Positions 8,726-18,321 are shown, counted from the first letter of the stretch. The stretch: DNA of 64,000 bases from an uncultured Muribaculaceae bacterium (GCA_910587075.1 CAJUKE010000002.1:1-64000), one strand, 5' to 3'. The notes: a model not told the origin generated them from the sequence alone. Made by a program: numbers and translations.

Positions 8726-10624
8726 TCAGTCTTTTTCGAGGTAGGTGTAGCCGTATAGGCCCGAGCGGTAGTTGGAGAGGAATTCGCGCCCCTCCTCGGG
8801 GGTGATGCGCCCCTCCTTCATTGCCCGGGTAACCCAGGTCTCGACATTGCGCACGAGCTTCTTGGGGTTGAACTGCACATAGTCCAGCACCTCGGCCACG
8901 GTTTCGCCGTCGATTACCTGGTCGATTTCGTAGTGGTCCTTGTAGCAGTTGATGTGCACGGCGTTGGTGTCGCCGAAGAGGTTGTGCATATCGCCCAAAA
9001 TCTCCTGATACGCGCCTACGAGGAACACCCCGATGTAGTACGGGTCGCCGGCTTTGAGCGGGTGTACCGGGAGCGACGTCGCTACGCCCTGGGGCGATAT
9101 GAAGTAGGCTATCTTGCCATCGCTGTCGCAGGTCATATCCTGGAGGGTGGCAAGGCGGGTGGGTTTCTCGTCGAGGCGCGAGATGGGCACCACGGGGAAC
9201 AGTTGGTCGATCGCCCACGAGTCGGGGAGCGACTGGAACAGCGAGAAGTTGCAGAAGTATTTGTCGGGCAGCATCTTGGCCACCTTGCGGAGCTCCTCCG
9301 GCGGGTGCTTCATCTGGTTGCCCATCCGGCCTACCTCGCGGGCTATCTCCCAGAAGAGTTTCTCGACCAGGGCGCGGTTGCGCAGGTCGATGATGCCGAG
9401 CGAGAACATATCGAGCGCCTCCTCGCGGCACTGCATGGCGTCATGCCACCCCTCGAAGAGGTTCTGCATGTTGAGGTTGTCCCATATGTTGTAAAGCTCC
9501 TTCACAAGCTCGTGCTCGTCACCTTTGAGCCCTTCCGACTCTTTCCAGGTGGGGAGCGAGGTGGTTTCGAGCACCTCGAAAATGAGCATCGAGTGGTGGG
9601 CGGTCAGCGAGCGCCCGGTCTCGGTGACGATGTTGGGCTGCGGGAGGTTGTTTTTCTCGCAGGCATCGACCACGGAGTACACGGCGTCGTTGGCGTACTC
9701 CTGTATGGAGTAGTTCATAGAGCTTTCCGAGGCAGCCGAGCGGGTGCCGTCGTAGTCGACGCCGAGGCCGCCGCCGATGTCGACGAAGTCGATCGAGAAG
9801 CCCATCTTGGAGAGCTGCACGAAGAACTGCACCGCCTCGCGGAGGGCGTTCTTGATGCGCCGTATCTTGGTGATCTGGCTTCCGATATGGAAGTGTACCA
9901 GCTTGAGCCACGAGGTGATACCCTGCTTTTCAAGGAAGTCGATGGCCTGGAGCAGTTCCGAGGAGTTGAGGCCGAACTTCGACTGGTCGCCACCCGACTC
10001 CTCCCATTTGCCGGAGCCTGAATTGGCGAGCTTGATGCGTATGCCGATCTGCGGGGTGATTTGCAGGCGTTTGGCCACGCGGAGTATGATTTTCAGCTCG
10101 TTGAGCTTCTCGACCACGAGGATTATGCGGCGCCCCATCTTGTGGGCCAGCAGGGCCAGCTCGACGTAGTTCTCGTCCTTGTAGCCGTTGCAGATAATCA
10201 GTGCGTTGTCGTCGATGCTGGTGGCGAGCACGGCGTGGAGTTCGGGCTTGGAGCCGGCCTCCAGGCCGATGTTGAACTTCTTGCCGTGGGTCACGATTTC
10301 CTCCACCACGGGCCGCATCTGGTTGACCTTGATGGGGTAGATGATGAAGTTCTGCGCCTTGTAGTTGTATTCCTCGGCCGCTTTCTTGAAGCAGTTGGAT
10401 ATTTTTTCGACGCGGTTGTCAAGTATGTCGGGGAAGCGGAGGAGCACCGGGGCGGTGATGTCGCGCACTTGAAGCTCGTCCATCACTTCGCGGAGGTCTA
10501 CCGGGGCCAGCCCCTCGCGGGGGGTGACCACCATATGCCCTTTCTCGTTGACCGAGAAATATTTGCGTCCCCATCCGGGGATGTTGTAGAGCTCGGAGCT
10601 GTCTTCAACTCTCCATTTTCTCAT
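8726..10624 (-). CDS. speA: Biosynthetic arginine decarboxylase
   Basis: PLP enzyme that converts arginine to agmatine, the first step of polyamine synthesis from arginine. The 632 residues match biosynthetic SpeA. YPIKVNQ contains the PLP-binding lysine (Lys99). The HFHIGSQ block and the glycine-rich DIGGGLGVDYDG phosphate-binding stretch are typical of fold type III decarboxylases. EYANDAVYSVVD and the C-terminal region also fit. It sits between a DUF4831 gene (79 bases upstream) and truA. No separate promoter was recognised. Confidence 0.96.
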   Translation of the reverse strand: MRKWRVEDSSELYNIPGWGRKYFSVNEKGHMVVTPREGLAPVDLREVMDELQVRDITAPVLLRFPDILDNRVEKISNCFKKAAEEYNYKAQNFIIYPIKVNQMRPVVEEIVTHGKKFNIGLEAGSKPELHAVLATSIDDNALIICNGYKDENYVELALLAHKMGRRIILVVEKLNELKIILRVAKRLQITPQIGIRIKLANSGSGKWEESGGDQSKFGLNSSELLQAIDFLEKQGITSWLKLVHFHIGSQITKIRRIKNALREAVQFFVQLSKMGFSIDFVDIGGGLGVDYDGTRSAASESSMNYSIQEYANDAVYSVVDACEKNNLPQPNIVTETGRSLTAHHSMLIFEVLETTSLPTWKESEGLKGDEHELVKELYNIWDNLNMQNLFEGWHDAMQCREEALDMFSLGIIDLRNRALVEKLFWEIAREVGRMGNQMKHPPEELRKVAKMLPDKYFCNFSLFQSLPDSWAIDQLFPVVPISRLDEKPTRLATLQDMTCDSDGKIAYFISPQGVATSLPVHPLKAGDPYYIGVFLVGAYQEILGDMHNLFGDTNAVHINCYKDHYEIDQVIDGETVAEVLDYVQFNPKKLVRNVETWVTRAMKEGRITPEEGREFLSNYRSGLYGYTYLEKD

Positions 10625-10703
10625 GTTTCTCTGCTGGAAAAGTAGTTTGTTGTGTTTGATGTATGTCTATGGGTATTGGCGGCTTTGGGCGCCCCCTGTG
10701 GGG

Positions 10704-11786
10704 TCAGTGGGCGGCCCCGGTCTCCACCACCGCGCCGGTCGCGGGGTCGAGGATGACGTACTGGGGGGCTTTCTTGTCGCCGATGGTCGAGGGGGAGAGG
10801 CCGTATACCACGCCGAACTGGGCTATCCGTTCGTTATCGTCGGCGAAGGTCTCGCCGTCGTAGCTCACGCTCACGCGGGCTTCGCCGGGTATGCGGTAGG
10901 CGAATCCGTTCTTGGGGAAGGGGATGGCCTCACCCTTGTCGTTGAGGGGAAATTCCCCTTTGGCCGTTATGGTGATGTCGAGCGTGACGGGCGCGCCCGA
11001 GAGGTCGTCGGCCCCTACCAGGCCGTCGAGCGGCGACAGGCGGGCCAGAACGTAGTTCTTAAGCTCCTTGTCGGGCACCACGGTGTAGGTGGCCACATCG
11101 GTGCGGGTCGAGGTTGTGCCCACGAACATCGCCATCAGTGCCTGTTCCTGCGCTTCGAGGTTGTCGAGCATCAGCTGGAGCGACTTGCCGTCGGGGGGCA
11201 TCGTCTCGGCCTGGCCCGAAACGAGCTCGCTGCGGGTCTGGCGTATGGCGAAGATTGCCTGCGAGGCGAGTTCGGCGCGCTTGGCTGTCGACTGGCTCTG
11301 CATCATCTCCTGGCTCACAACCTGGCGCGCCGCCGGGGTTTCAAGCGGGGTGGGGGCGGCGTCCTTCGACACCGGGAGGTCGACAGCCGGAGTCTTGAAT
11401 GTCTGCTCGGTATTCACAGCCAGGGGTATCCCCTCGGGGCTGAGGAGCATGAAGGTGGGGGCGCCGCTCTTGAACTGCACCGCGTAGCGCTCCTCCTCGT
11501 TGGCCAGCCCGCGGGTGCCCACGGTCGCGCCTATCAGCCGCGCCGAGTGGCTTTCGGAGGTTATCGGGTTGTCGATATTGAGGTAGCGCTTGGCGTATTT
11601 GTAGAACTCGCCCGGTTTGCGGGTGGTCACTTCGGCCTCCAGGGTTATCGACAGTGCCGTGGTCGGGAGGCTGTATACCAGGGCGTACTCGTTGGCCTTC
11701 GTGGCGGCGAGTCGCTGGGTGTTCTGCGCGGGGGCTGCCGCCGAGCATAAAGCCAGGGCGCACAGTCCGAGGGTGATCTGCTTCAT
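10704..11786 (-). CDS. DUF4831 family secreted protein
   Basis: Bacteroidota-specific protein of unknown function, 360 residues, with an N-terminal signal peptide (MKQITLGLCALALCSAAAPAQ) cleaved by signal peptidase I. The body looks soluble with mixed alpha/beta character and has no cysteine beyond the signal peptide, so it is probably periplasmic. I matched it to DUF4831 by overall feel (N-terminal strand pattern and EAQEQALMAMFVGT-like helix) rather than by a decisive motif. It starts nine bases after nnr ends, so the two are probably one transcript; the functional reason for that pairing is not evident. Confidence 0.75.
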   Translation of the reverse strand: MKQITLGLCALALCSAAAPAQNTQRLAATKANEYALVYSLPTTALSITLEAEVTTRKPGEFYKYAKRYLNIDNPITSESHSARLIGATVGTRGLANEEERYAVQFKSGAPTFMLLSPEGIPLAVNTEQTFKTPAVDLPVSKDAAPTPLETPAARQVVSQEMMQSQSTAKRAELASQAIFAIRQTRSELVSGQAETMPPDGKSLQLMLDNLEAQEQALMAMFVGTTSTRTDVATYTVVPDKELKNYVLARLSPLDGLVGADDLSGAPVTLDITITAKGEFPLNDKGEAIPFPKNGFAYRIPGEARVSVSYDGETFADDNERIAQFGVVYGLSPSTIGDKKAPQYVILDPATGAVVETGAAH

Positions 11787-11795
11787 GGTTGTGGG

Positions 11796-13316
11796 TTATT
11801 TGGTCATGGTCTCTTTGATGGCGCGGCCAATGTTGTCGGCTATGTCGCCGGCGGTCACGCCGTATTCGCCGTGGGTCTCCTCGGCCAGCTCGCCGGCGCG
11901 TCCGTGGATGTAAACGGCTATGATCGAGGCTATCTCGGGGGGATAACCCTGCGCGAGCATCGCCAGGAGCACGCCCGTCAGCACGTCGCCGCTTCCCGCG
12001 GTGGCCATCGCGGGGGTGCCCGACGAGTTGAAGTACACCTTGCCGTCGGGGCGCACTATGGCGGTGTTATGCCCTTTGAGGATTATGAAGATGTTGTAGT
12101 ATTTCGCCATCTCAATGGCCTTGCGGAGCCGCGCCTCGCCGGAGGGCTGGGGGCCGAAAAGACGGTCGAACTCCCCGGCGTGGGGGGTCATGATCGACAG
12201 CACCGGCACGGTGTTGAGCATCCCCTGCCTGAGCGATATGCAGTTGAGGGCGTCGGCGTCGAGCACCAAGGGGCGGCTCGTCGACGCGAGAAACTCTTCG
12301 AGAGCCTTGACGGTCATATCGTTGGTGCCGATGCCGGGACCGATACCAACGGCGGTGAAGTCGTGGTCAGGGTGTATCTCGACCATCACCAGGTCGCCGC
12401 GGTTATGGCGGTACAGGGCTTCGGGCACCGCGGTCTGGAGCACGAGGTTGCCGCATTTGGGCGAGGTGACGGTCAGTTTGCCTACTCCGCCCCGCAACGC
12501 TCCCTTGGCGGCGAGCACCGCCGCGCCCATCATGCCGTACGAACCGGCGAAGAGGGCCGCCGAACCGAAGTCGGCCTTCGAGGCGAATTCTTTGCGACGG
12601 CGGAGGCGGCGCTGCACGTCGCGCTTCTCAACGAGGCAGAACTCCGCGGGGGTCTGCGCCGCGGCCTTCTCGCTGAGCCCGATGTCGAGCACCTTCCACT
12701 CGCCGATCAGCTCGGCGTTGTCGGGGATGAAGAAGCAGATGCGCGGAAACTGGATCGCCAGCGTGAGGTTGGCGTGAATCGTGTTGCGGTTCACAATCTG
12801 CGGGTTCCAGTCGCCGAACATGCCGGAGGGGAGGTCGATGGAGACCACCGTCGCGTGCTCGTCGTTGATAAACTGCACCAGGGTCTTGAAGCCCCCCTGC
12901 AGCTCTTCGCGGAGCCCCGAGCCGAAAAGGCCGTCCACCACCAAGTGGTTTCTCGACAGTTCGGGAGGGGTGAAGCGGCTGGTAACCTCGCTGAAAGCGA
13001 TGTCGGGGCAAGCCCGGAGCATATGGTCGCGCGCGGCGACGCAGTCGGCCGACAGCTTGTCACCTCCGATGTTGAAGAGGAACACCTCGGGGTGGAAGCC
13101 GCGGTCGTAGAGCAGCCGGGCGGCGGCCAGCGCGTCGGCCCCGTTGTTGCCCGGGCCGGCGAACACCGTTGTGGGCTTCGTGGGGCGCCAGCGGGCCGAA
13201 ATCTCGGCCGCGACCCCTTCGGCCACGCGTTCTATAAGTTCAGCGGGAGCGACCCCCTCCACCTCGATGGTGTAGCGGTCGATCGCGCGTACCTGTTCGT
13301 TGTTAAATAGCTTCAT
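11796..13316 (-). CDS. nnr: Bifunctional NAD(P)HX epimerase / ADP-dependent NAD(P)HX dehydratase
   Basis: Repairs hydrated NADH and NADPH. I chose the ATG at 13316 (MKLFNNEQVRAIDRYTIEVEGV), giving 506 residues; the open frame runs further upstream but that extension has no family similarity. The N-terminal YjeF_N epimerase domain (1-215) shows AGPGNNGADALAAARLL. The C-terminal ribokinase-like dehydratase (about 235-505) shows GIGPGIG, LDADALN and the TAGSGDVLTG motif with the catalytic aspartate. Both halves look intact. A TAnnTTTG match lies 50 bases upstream. Confidence 0.93.
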   Translation of the reverse strand: MKLFNNEQVRAIDRYTIEVEGVAPAELIERVAEGVAAEISARWRPTKPTTVFAGPGNNGADALAAARLLYDRGFHPEVFLFNIGGDKLSADCVAARDHMLRACPDIAFSEVTSRFTPPELSRNHLVVDGLFGSGLREELQGGFKTLVQFINDEHATVVSIDLPSGMFGDWNPQIVNRNTIHANLTLAIQFPRICFFIPDNAELIGEWKVLDIGLSEKAAAQTPAEFCLVEKRDVQRRLRRRKEFASKADFGSAALFAGSYGMMGAAVLAAKGALRGGVGKLTVTSPKCGNLVLQTAVPEALYRHNRGDLVMVEIHPDHDFTAVGIGPGIGTNDMTVKALEEFLASTSRPLVLDADALNCISLRQGMLNTVPVLSIMTPHAGEFDRLFGPQPSGEARLRKAIEMAKYYNIFIILKGHNTAIVRPDGKVYFNSSGTPAMATAGSGDVLTGVLLAMLAQGYPPEIASIIAVYIHGRAGELAEETHGEYGVTAGDIADNIGRAIKETMTK

Positions 13317-13363
13317 ATGCTGGTAAAAACCCCGCTGGGTCCTATATGACAATCTTATTCCGA

Positions 13364-13395
13364 CAAAGTTACGAAATTCCCGCATATTTATCCCA
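13364..13395 (-). promoter_or_regulatory. Promoter candidate for nnr
   Basis: On the minus strand 13371-13364 reads TAACTTTG, a full match to the Bacteroidota -7 element. The region 20-21 bases upstream (about 13392-13396) is only a poor -33 match. The leader to the ATG at 13316 would be about 45 bases. Confidence 0.5.
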
Positions 13396-13520
13396 TTTTG
13401 CGGGCCTCGAATCGCGCCTCTGATCGCGCCCTGACCCCTCGGATGCCGCTCAATCGTGTACGAAGCCCGGCTGGATGGGCGCGCGGGCCCGAAAATTTGC
13501 CGTTTTGGCGGGCTCTGCAA

Positions 13521-13562
13521 AAGCTACCGGCGGCCCGCCCCGATCGTGGGGGGAGCCGCCGG
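13521..13562 (-). terminator. Terminator-like hairpin after the ompH pair
   Basis: CCGGCGGC (13562-13555 read on the minus strand) pairs with GCCGCCGG (13534-13527), with C/G runs pairing inside, followed by TAGCTTTTGC. It starts about 30 bases after the second OmpH stop and separates that operon from nnr. The T-run is only four bases. Confidence 0.55.
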
Positions 13563-13593
13563 ATTATGGTGGTTTTTTCGTTTGGATTCCGGC

Positions 13594-14112
13594 TTACTTG
13601 GCGGCGGGGGTGTCCTTCACGCCGAGCTTGGCCTTTACCAGGGGGGTGACGTCGGTAACGTCGGTGCTGGTGTAGGCGGCGGCACCTTCGGGGAAAATCA
13701 TCAGATAGCCGTTTTCAGCGCCCACGGCCTTGATGGCGTTCATCATCTTTTCCTGGATGGGCTGCATCAGCTGGGCCTGCTGGCGCTGGATGTCCTGCTG
13801 GGCGGTCTGCGCGAACTGCTGGGCTTTCTTGTCGAGTTCCTGAATGTCCTGCATGCGGCGCTCCTTGATCGACTGGAGGGTCTGGGGGTCCTTCTCAAGT
13901 TCCTGGTACTCGGTGAATTTCTTCTGGAGTTCCTCGTTGATTTTGGCGTACTCGCTCTCGTAGGTCTTGGAGGCTTCGGCCAGCTTGGCCTGGGCTTCGG
14001 CGAACTCGGTCATGTTGGGGAGGATTGCCTCTACGTCGACTACACCGAATTTCTGTGCCTGGGCGCAGAAGGGGAGGGCCACTACCAGGGCCATAAGGAT
14101 TTTCTTGATCAT
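13594..14112 (-). CDS. OmpH/Skp family periplasmic chaperone (second copy)
   Basis: Skp-type chaperone of 172 residues that would hold unfolded outer-membrane proteins in the periplasm. It has a signal peptide (MIKKILMALVVALPFCAQA), the family start KFGVVDVEAILPNMTEFAEAQ, and a long charged, glutamine-rich helical arm (about residues 40-125) that forms the tentacles of the trimer. It follows a related gene by 61 bases and both follow bamA, the usual Bacteroidota order. A hairpin lies just downstream. Confidence 0.9.
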   Translation of the reverse strand: MIKKILMALVVALPFCAQAQKFGVVDVEAILPNMTEFAEAQAKLAEASKTYESEYAKINEELQKKFTEYQELEKDPQTLQSIKERRMQDIQELDKKAQQFAQTAQQDIQRQQAQLMQPIQEKMMNAIKAVGAENGYLMIFPEGAAAYTSTDVTDVTPLVKAKLGVKDTPAAK

Positions 14113-14173
14113 TTCTTTTGGTCTATTATTGTTTTGTTATTGATTTCATTTCAGCGGGTTGGAGAGGAGGGGG

Positions 14174-14689
14174 TCAGTTGGCGTAGCCGAGCTTGGCAAG
14201 CACCTCGTTGCTGACGTCGATGCGGGGCGAGGCGTAAACGATGTTGGCCGACGACGCGCGGTCGAATATCGCCTGGTAGCCGCGCTCCTCCGATACCTTC
14301 TTCACGGCGTTGTAAACGTCGTCCTGGATAGGTTTCATCAGGGTCTGGCGCTTCTTGTAGAGCTCACCCTCGGGGCCGAAGTATTTGTAGCGGAGCTGGG
14401 TGGCCTCCTCTTCCTTGGCCACGATTTCCTGCTCGCGCTTCTTTACCTGCTCCTCGGTGAGGAACACTTTGTCGGAGAGGTACTGCTTGTACATGCCGTC
14501 GGCCTCCTTGCTGACGGCCTCTACCTCCTTCTGCCAGCGTTGCGAGAGCTGGTTGAGCTGCTCGTTGGCCATTTCGTAGGCGGGCACGTTCTTTAGGATG
14601 TACTCCATGTCGACCAGGGCGAATTTCTGGGCCTGGGAGGCGGCGGCGCATCCTACGAGGAGCAGCAGGGAGAGAAGTATCTTTTTCAT
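14174..14689 (-). CDS. OmpH/Skp family periplasmic chaperone (first copy)
   Basis: Periplasmic chaperone of 171 residues, using the ATG at 14689 so that the signal peptide (MKKILLSLLLLVGCAAASQAQ) is at the N-terminus; an in-frame ATG 66 bases upstream gives a proline/arginine-rich extension that is unlikely to be real. KFALVDMEYILKNVPAYEMANEQL is the OmpH family start, followed by a long charged coiled-coil arm. It is 147 bases downstream of bamA; a CCTCCGCGGAGG palindrome (14809-14820) lies in that gap. It is a paralogue of the next gene, so trimers could be mixed. Confidence 0.9.
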   Translation of the reverse strand: MKKILLSLLLLVGCAAASQAQKFALVDMEYILKNVPAYEMANEQLNQLSQRWQKEVEAVSKEADGMYKQYLSDKVFLTEEQVKKREQEIVAKEEEATQLRYKYFGPEGELYKKRQTLMKPIQDDVYNAVKKVSEERGYQAIFDRASSANIVYASPRIDVSNEVLAKLGYAN

Positions 14690-14836
14690 ATCCGTTTTTC
14701 TGTTTTTGTGGCCGGGGCGCCGGGGCGCCAAAGCCGGGGTTGTTTTTTCGGTCATTTACCATTTAAGACAAATGGCGGGCCGAAAGGTTTAAACTCTGCC
14801 GTTTATACCCTCCGCGGAGGCTCCGAGGGGCGCGGG

Positions 14837-17491
14837 TTAGAACTCCTGGCCGAGAATGAAGTGGAAGTGCGAGCCACCCTTCTGGCCGAACACCTCGTCG
14901 AAGCCGTAGGCCCAGTCGATACCCATCATGCCGACCATCGGAAGGAAGATGCGCACGCCGGCGCCGGCCGAGCGCTTGAACGAGAAGGGTGAGAAGTCCT
15001 TCACGCGGGTCCAGGCGTTACCACCTTCGGCGAACACCAGGCCGTAAATCGTGGTCGACGGCTGGAGCAGGAAGGGGAAGTGGAGCTCCAGGCCGAAGCG
15101 GGTGTAGGCGTAGCCCTCGCGGCCCCACGGGGTCAGCGAACCGTTTTCGTAGCCGCGGAGCGCGATGGTCTCGGTAGCGTAGGTGTAGGAGCCGCTCATG
15201 CCGTCTCCGCCGACGTAGAAGGTCTCGAACGGCGAGCGGAGCCACTTGTTGTAGCTGCCAAGGAGGCCGATGTCGGCGCGGGTCATCAGCACCAGGGTCC
15301 ACTTCCCGTCGGGGTCGGTAAGCGGGGTGTAGGTGCGCGACTTGAAGCGGAGCTTCCAGTACTCGATCCAGCGGTACAGCTCCTTCTTCGACTGGGTGGT
15401 GTTGGCCTTGTAGAGCTTCTCCCAGTCCTTCTTGCCCGAGAAGAGCGACGCGGGCGGGGTGAGCTGCAGGTTGAGCGAGAAGGTCGAGCCGCGGCGGGTA
15501 TAGAGGGGGTTGTCGATCGAGTTGCGCTGAAGCGTCAGGCCCAGCACGAGGGCGTTCGACGTACCGTTGTTCATATAGTAGAGGTACTCCCAGTTCTTGA
15601 GGTAGTACCAGTTGTAGGTCAGCTCGGTGGTGAAGGTGAAGTAGTCGTCGGGCCAGTTGAGGCGCTTGCCGAAGCCGATGGTCACGCCCGCCATCTGGAG
15701 CACCTTGTTGGGGTCGTAGGCGTTCTCGATCGACTGCTGGTAGTAGTCGTTGTAGTTCGAGCCGTAACCATAGCCGTAACCGTAGCCCCCGTAGCCGCTG
15801 TAAAGGTAGGGGTTCGACCAGTTACTGTTGTAGTACGACGAGTTGACGCCCGTCTGGCGAGAGTAGTAGGCCGACACCGACAGCGAGTTGGGGCGCTTGC
15901 CCCCGAACCACGGGTCGAGGAACGAGATGGAGTACATCTGGTAGTAGCGGGCGTTGGTCTGCGCCGATATGGTGAACGTCTGCCCCTCGCCCTGCGGTAT
16001 GATGCCGCGGTAGGTGCTCGGGTGGAACAGGTTCTTGATCGAGAAGTTGGTGAACTTCAGCGCCAGCTTGCCGATGATGCCGGTCTGGCCCCAGCCGAGC
16101 GAGAACTCGATCTGGTCGTTCGACTTCGATTCGAGGTTGAAGGCGATGTCAACCGTGCCGTTCTCCTCGTTGGGCTGTATGTCGGGCTGCATGTTCTCGG
16201 GGTTGAAGTGGCCCGTCTGGGCAATTTCGCGGAGCGAGCGCATCACGTCGTTCTTGCTGAAGAGCTCGCCCGGCTTCACGCGCAGGTCGCGGCGCACCAC
16301 CTTCTCGTAGAGGCGGTCGTTGCCGGTGATGGCCACTTTGTTGATTCGCGCCTGCGGTCCCTCGAACATGCGGAGCTCCAGGTCGATGGAGTCCCCCTTG
16401 ATGTTCTTCTCGATGGGCACGAGCTGGAAGAAGAGGTAGCCGCGGTCCATATACGCGCCGCTTACGGCGTCCTCGTCCTCCTGGAGGCGTTTTTTGAGCT
16501 TCTTCTGGTTGTAGACGTCGCCGGGCTCCATACCGAGCACATAGTTGAGCTGGTCGGTGTTGTAGAGCGTGTTGCCCACCCAGTTGATGTCCTTGATGTA
16601 GTATTTCTTACCTTCGTCGATGTCGATGAACACGTCGACCTTGTTCTCGTCGTAGGGCACCACGGAGTCGGCAACGATCTTGGCGTCGCGGTAGCCCAAC
16701 TCGTTGTACTTCTCGATGATGCGGTCGAGGTCGCCTTCGTAGTCCTCTTGCACGAACTTCTTCTGCGAGAAGAGTTTCAGCAGGTTGCTCCCCTCGTTGG
16801 TTTTCTTGATTACGCGCTTGAGCTTGAAGTCGGAGAGCACCTCGTTGCCCGAGAGGTATATCTTGTGTACCTTCACCTTCGAGTGCTTGTCTACGGCGAT
16901 GGTCACTATCATCTCGTTCTTGTTGCTCAGGTCCTCGTCGAGTTTGATTTTTACGGTCGCGTTGCCGAAACCCTTGTCGGCGAAGTATTTCTTGGTGATG
17001 TCGGTGGCGCGGTTCACGATGTTCTGCGTGATCTGGTTACCCTTCATCAGCTGCAGGCGCTTCTGGAGGTCCTCGCGCTCACCCTTCTTCATCCCGACGT
17101 ATTTCACCTCCGAGATGCGGGGCTGGGTGCGCAGGTTCAGGCGCAGCCATACCTTGTCGCCGGCGATTTTCTCTACAATCACCTGGGCCTGGGCGAAAAG
17201 CCCCTGGCGCATCAGGCGCTTCACGGCCGTCGTAACGTCGTTGCCGGGAATCTCGATGCGGTCGCCGAGCTTCAGGCCGGAGTAACCGAGCACGATGTAG
17301 TCCTCGTAATTGTCGGCGCCACTGACGCTCAGTCCGGCGATTTCATAGGTCGAGGGGAGGGCGGTGTAGACCACTGGCGGGTTGTATATCGTGTCTACGC
17401 GTTCCTGGGCGCCCATTTTGGGCGCTCCGATCGCGAGCAGCGTGGCGAGGAGGGTGAGAATCGTGAATCGGCGAGTCGTGATGTATCGCAT
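14837..17491 (-). CDS. bamA: Outer membrane protein assembly factor BamA
   Basis: Core of the beta-barrel assembly machine, 884 residues with the ATG at 17491 and a signal peptide ending near GAPKMGAQ. Five POTRA domains fill about residues 45-440 (repeated short helices with VGN/GND turns), followed by a 16-strand barrel with the lid-loop VRGY-like motif ALRGYENG. The last residue is phenylalanine (HFHFILGQEF), the usual barrel C-terminus. A glycine/tyrosine repeat of about 20 residues sits near residue 565 in a predicted surface loop. It is 47 bases downstream of uppS and followed by two ompH genes. The open frame extends 636 bases upstream but overlaps uppS and is not coding. Confidence 0.95.
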   Translation of the reverse strand: MRYITTRRFTILTLLATLLAIGAPKMGAQERVDTIYNPPVVYTALPSTYEIAGLSVSGADNYEDYIVLGYSGLKLGDRIEIPGNDVTTAVKRLMRQGLFAQAQVIVEKIAGDKVWLRLNLRTQPRISEVKYVGMKKGEREDLQKRLQLMKGNQITQNIVNRATDITKKYFADKGFGNATVKIKLDEDLSNKNEMIVTIAVDKHSKVKVHKIYLSGNEVLSDFKLKRVIKKTNEGSNLLKLFSQKKFVQEDYEGDLDRIIEKYNELGYRDAKIVADSVVPYDENKVDVFIDIDEGKKYYIKDINWVGNTLYNTDQLNYVLGMEPGDVYNQKKLKKRLQEDEDAVSGAYMDRGYLFFQLVPIEKNIKGDSIDLELRMFEGPQARINKVAITGNDRLYEKVVRRDLRVKPGELFSKNDVMRSLREIAQTGHFNPENMQPDIQPNEENGTVDIAFNLESKSNDQIEFSLGWGQTGIIGKLALKFTNFSIKNLFHPSTYRGIIPQGEGQTFTISAQTNARYYQMYSISFLDPWFGGKRPNSLSVSAYYSRQTGVNSSYYNSNWSNPYLYSGYGGYGYGYGYGSNYNDYYQQSIENAYDPNKVLQMAGVTIGFGKRLNWPDDYFTFTTELTYNWYYLKNWEYLYYMNNGTSNALVLGLTLQRNSIDNPLYTRRGSTFSLNLQLTPPASLFSGKKDWEKLYKANTTQSKKELYRWIEYWKLRFKSRTYTPLTDPDGKWTLVLMTRADIGLLGSYNKWLRSPFETFYVGGDGMSGSYTYATETIALRGYENGSLTPWGREGYAYTRFGLELHFPFLLQPSTTIYGLVFAEGGNAWTRVKDFSPFSFKRSAGAGVRIFLPMVGMMGIDWAYGFDEVFGQKGGSHFHFILGQEF

Positions 17492-17538
17492 AATGTATCT
17501 CTTCGGGCGAATGGTTGATCGTGGCGGGGAGCGGCGTG

Positions 17539-18303
17539 TCAGCCCTGGCTCCCGGCGGTTATTTGTTCGCTTGTCAGGCCGAAGCGGCGCTCGCGGCTCT
17601 GATAGCGTATGATGGCGTTGAGGAAGTCCTCCTTCGAGTAGTCGGGCCAGTATTTGTCGGTGACGTCGATTTCGGCGTAGGCTATCTCCCAGAGGAGGAA
17701 GTTGCTGACGCGCATATCCCCCCCGGTGCGTATGAGCAGGTCGGGGTCCTGCGCGGGGAGTGTCGCCGTCGACAGGCGCGCGGCCAGTGCCTCCTCGTCG
17801 ATAGCCGAGGGGTCGATTTTCCCCGCCGCGGCGTCGGCGGCCAGGGAGCGGGCGGCGGTGGCCAGGTCCCAGCGCCCCGAATAGCTCAGTGCGAGGTTGA
17901 GCACCAGCCCGGTGCAGCGGGCCGTCGCGTCGAAGCATCCCTGCAGGCGCCGCTTGGGGTCGGCGGGCATGCGGTCGAAGTCGCCTATCATGCGCAGCCT
18001 CACGTTGTTCTTGATCAGGTCGGCGGTCTCCCGCTCGATGGCGATCCCTATGAGGTGCATCAGGGCGTCGACCTCGGCCTGGGGGCGGTTCCAGTTCTCG
18101 GTCGAGAACGCATAGAGGGTGAGGCACTTCACGCCCGCCTCGGATGCGATTTCCGTGATGCGGCGCACCGTGTTTACCCCCTCGACGTGCCCTTCCGAGC
18201 GGTCGAGGCCCCGGGCCTGCGCCCAGCGTCCGTTGCCGTCCATGATGATGGCCACATGGGCGGGCACCGCGGCGCGGTTTATTTTGTCGAGAAGCTCTTT
18301 CAC
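17539..18303 (-). CDS. uppS: Isoprenyl transferase (undecaprenyl diphosphate synthase)
   Basis: Makes the C55 lipid carrier precursor for peptidoglycan and surface polysaccharides by cis-prenyl condensation. The 254-residue protein has IIMDGNGRWA near residue 20 with the Mg-binding aspartate, GHVEGVNTVRRI, YAFSTENWNRP and a C-terminal RTGGDMRVSNFLLWEIAYAEI. All are family hallmarks. It is between a DUF6089 gene and bamA on the minus strand, an arrangement common in Bacteroidales. Confidence 0.96.
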   Translation of the reverse strand: MKELLDKINRAAVPAHVAIIMDGNGRWAQARGLDRSEGHVEGVNTVRRITEIASEAGVKCLTLYAFSTENWNRPQAEVDALMHLIGIAIERETADLIKNNVRLRMIGDFDRMPADPKRRLQGCFDATARCTGLVLNLALSYSGRWDLATAARSLAADAAAGKIDPSAIDEEALAARLSTATLPAQDPDLLIRTGGDMRVSNFLLWEIAYAEIDVTDKYWPDYSKEDFLNAIIRYQSRERRFGLTSEQITAGSQG

Positions 18304-18321
18304 TGCTTGTTTCTTTCTAAA

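Noticed and set aside
13317..13520. N-terminal extension of nnr by 68 codons
   Set aside because: The extension is proline/arginine-rich, has no similarity to the family and contains the promoter candidate. The ATG at 13316 gives the normal N-terminus.
15080..17518. An 812-codon open frame opposite bamA
   Set aside because: It is a shadow of a GC-rich gene with strong codon bias: the protein is low-complexity (V, L, G, H and R rich), has no family motif, and lies wholly on the other strand of BamA, whose frame is certain.
17492..18127. N-terminal extension of bamA by 212 codons
   Set aside because: It overlaps uppS in another frame and precedes a clean signal peptide at 17491.
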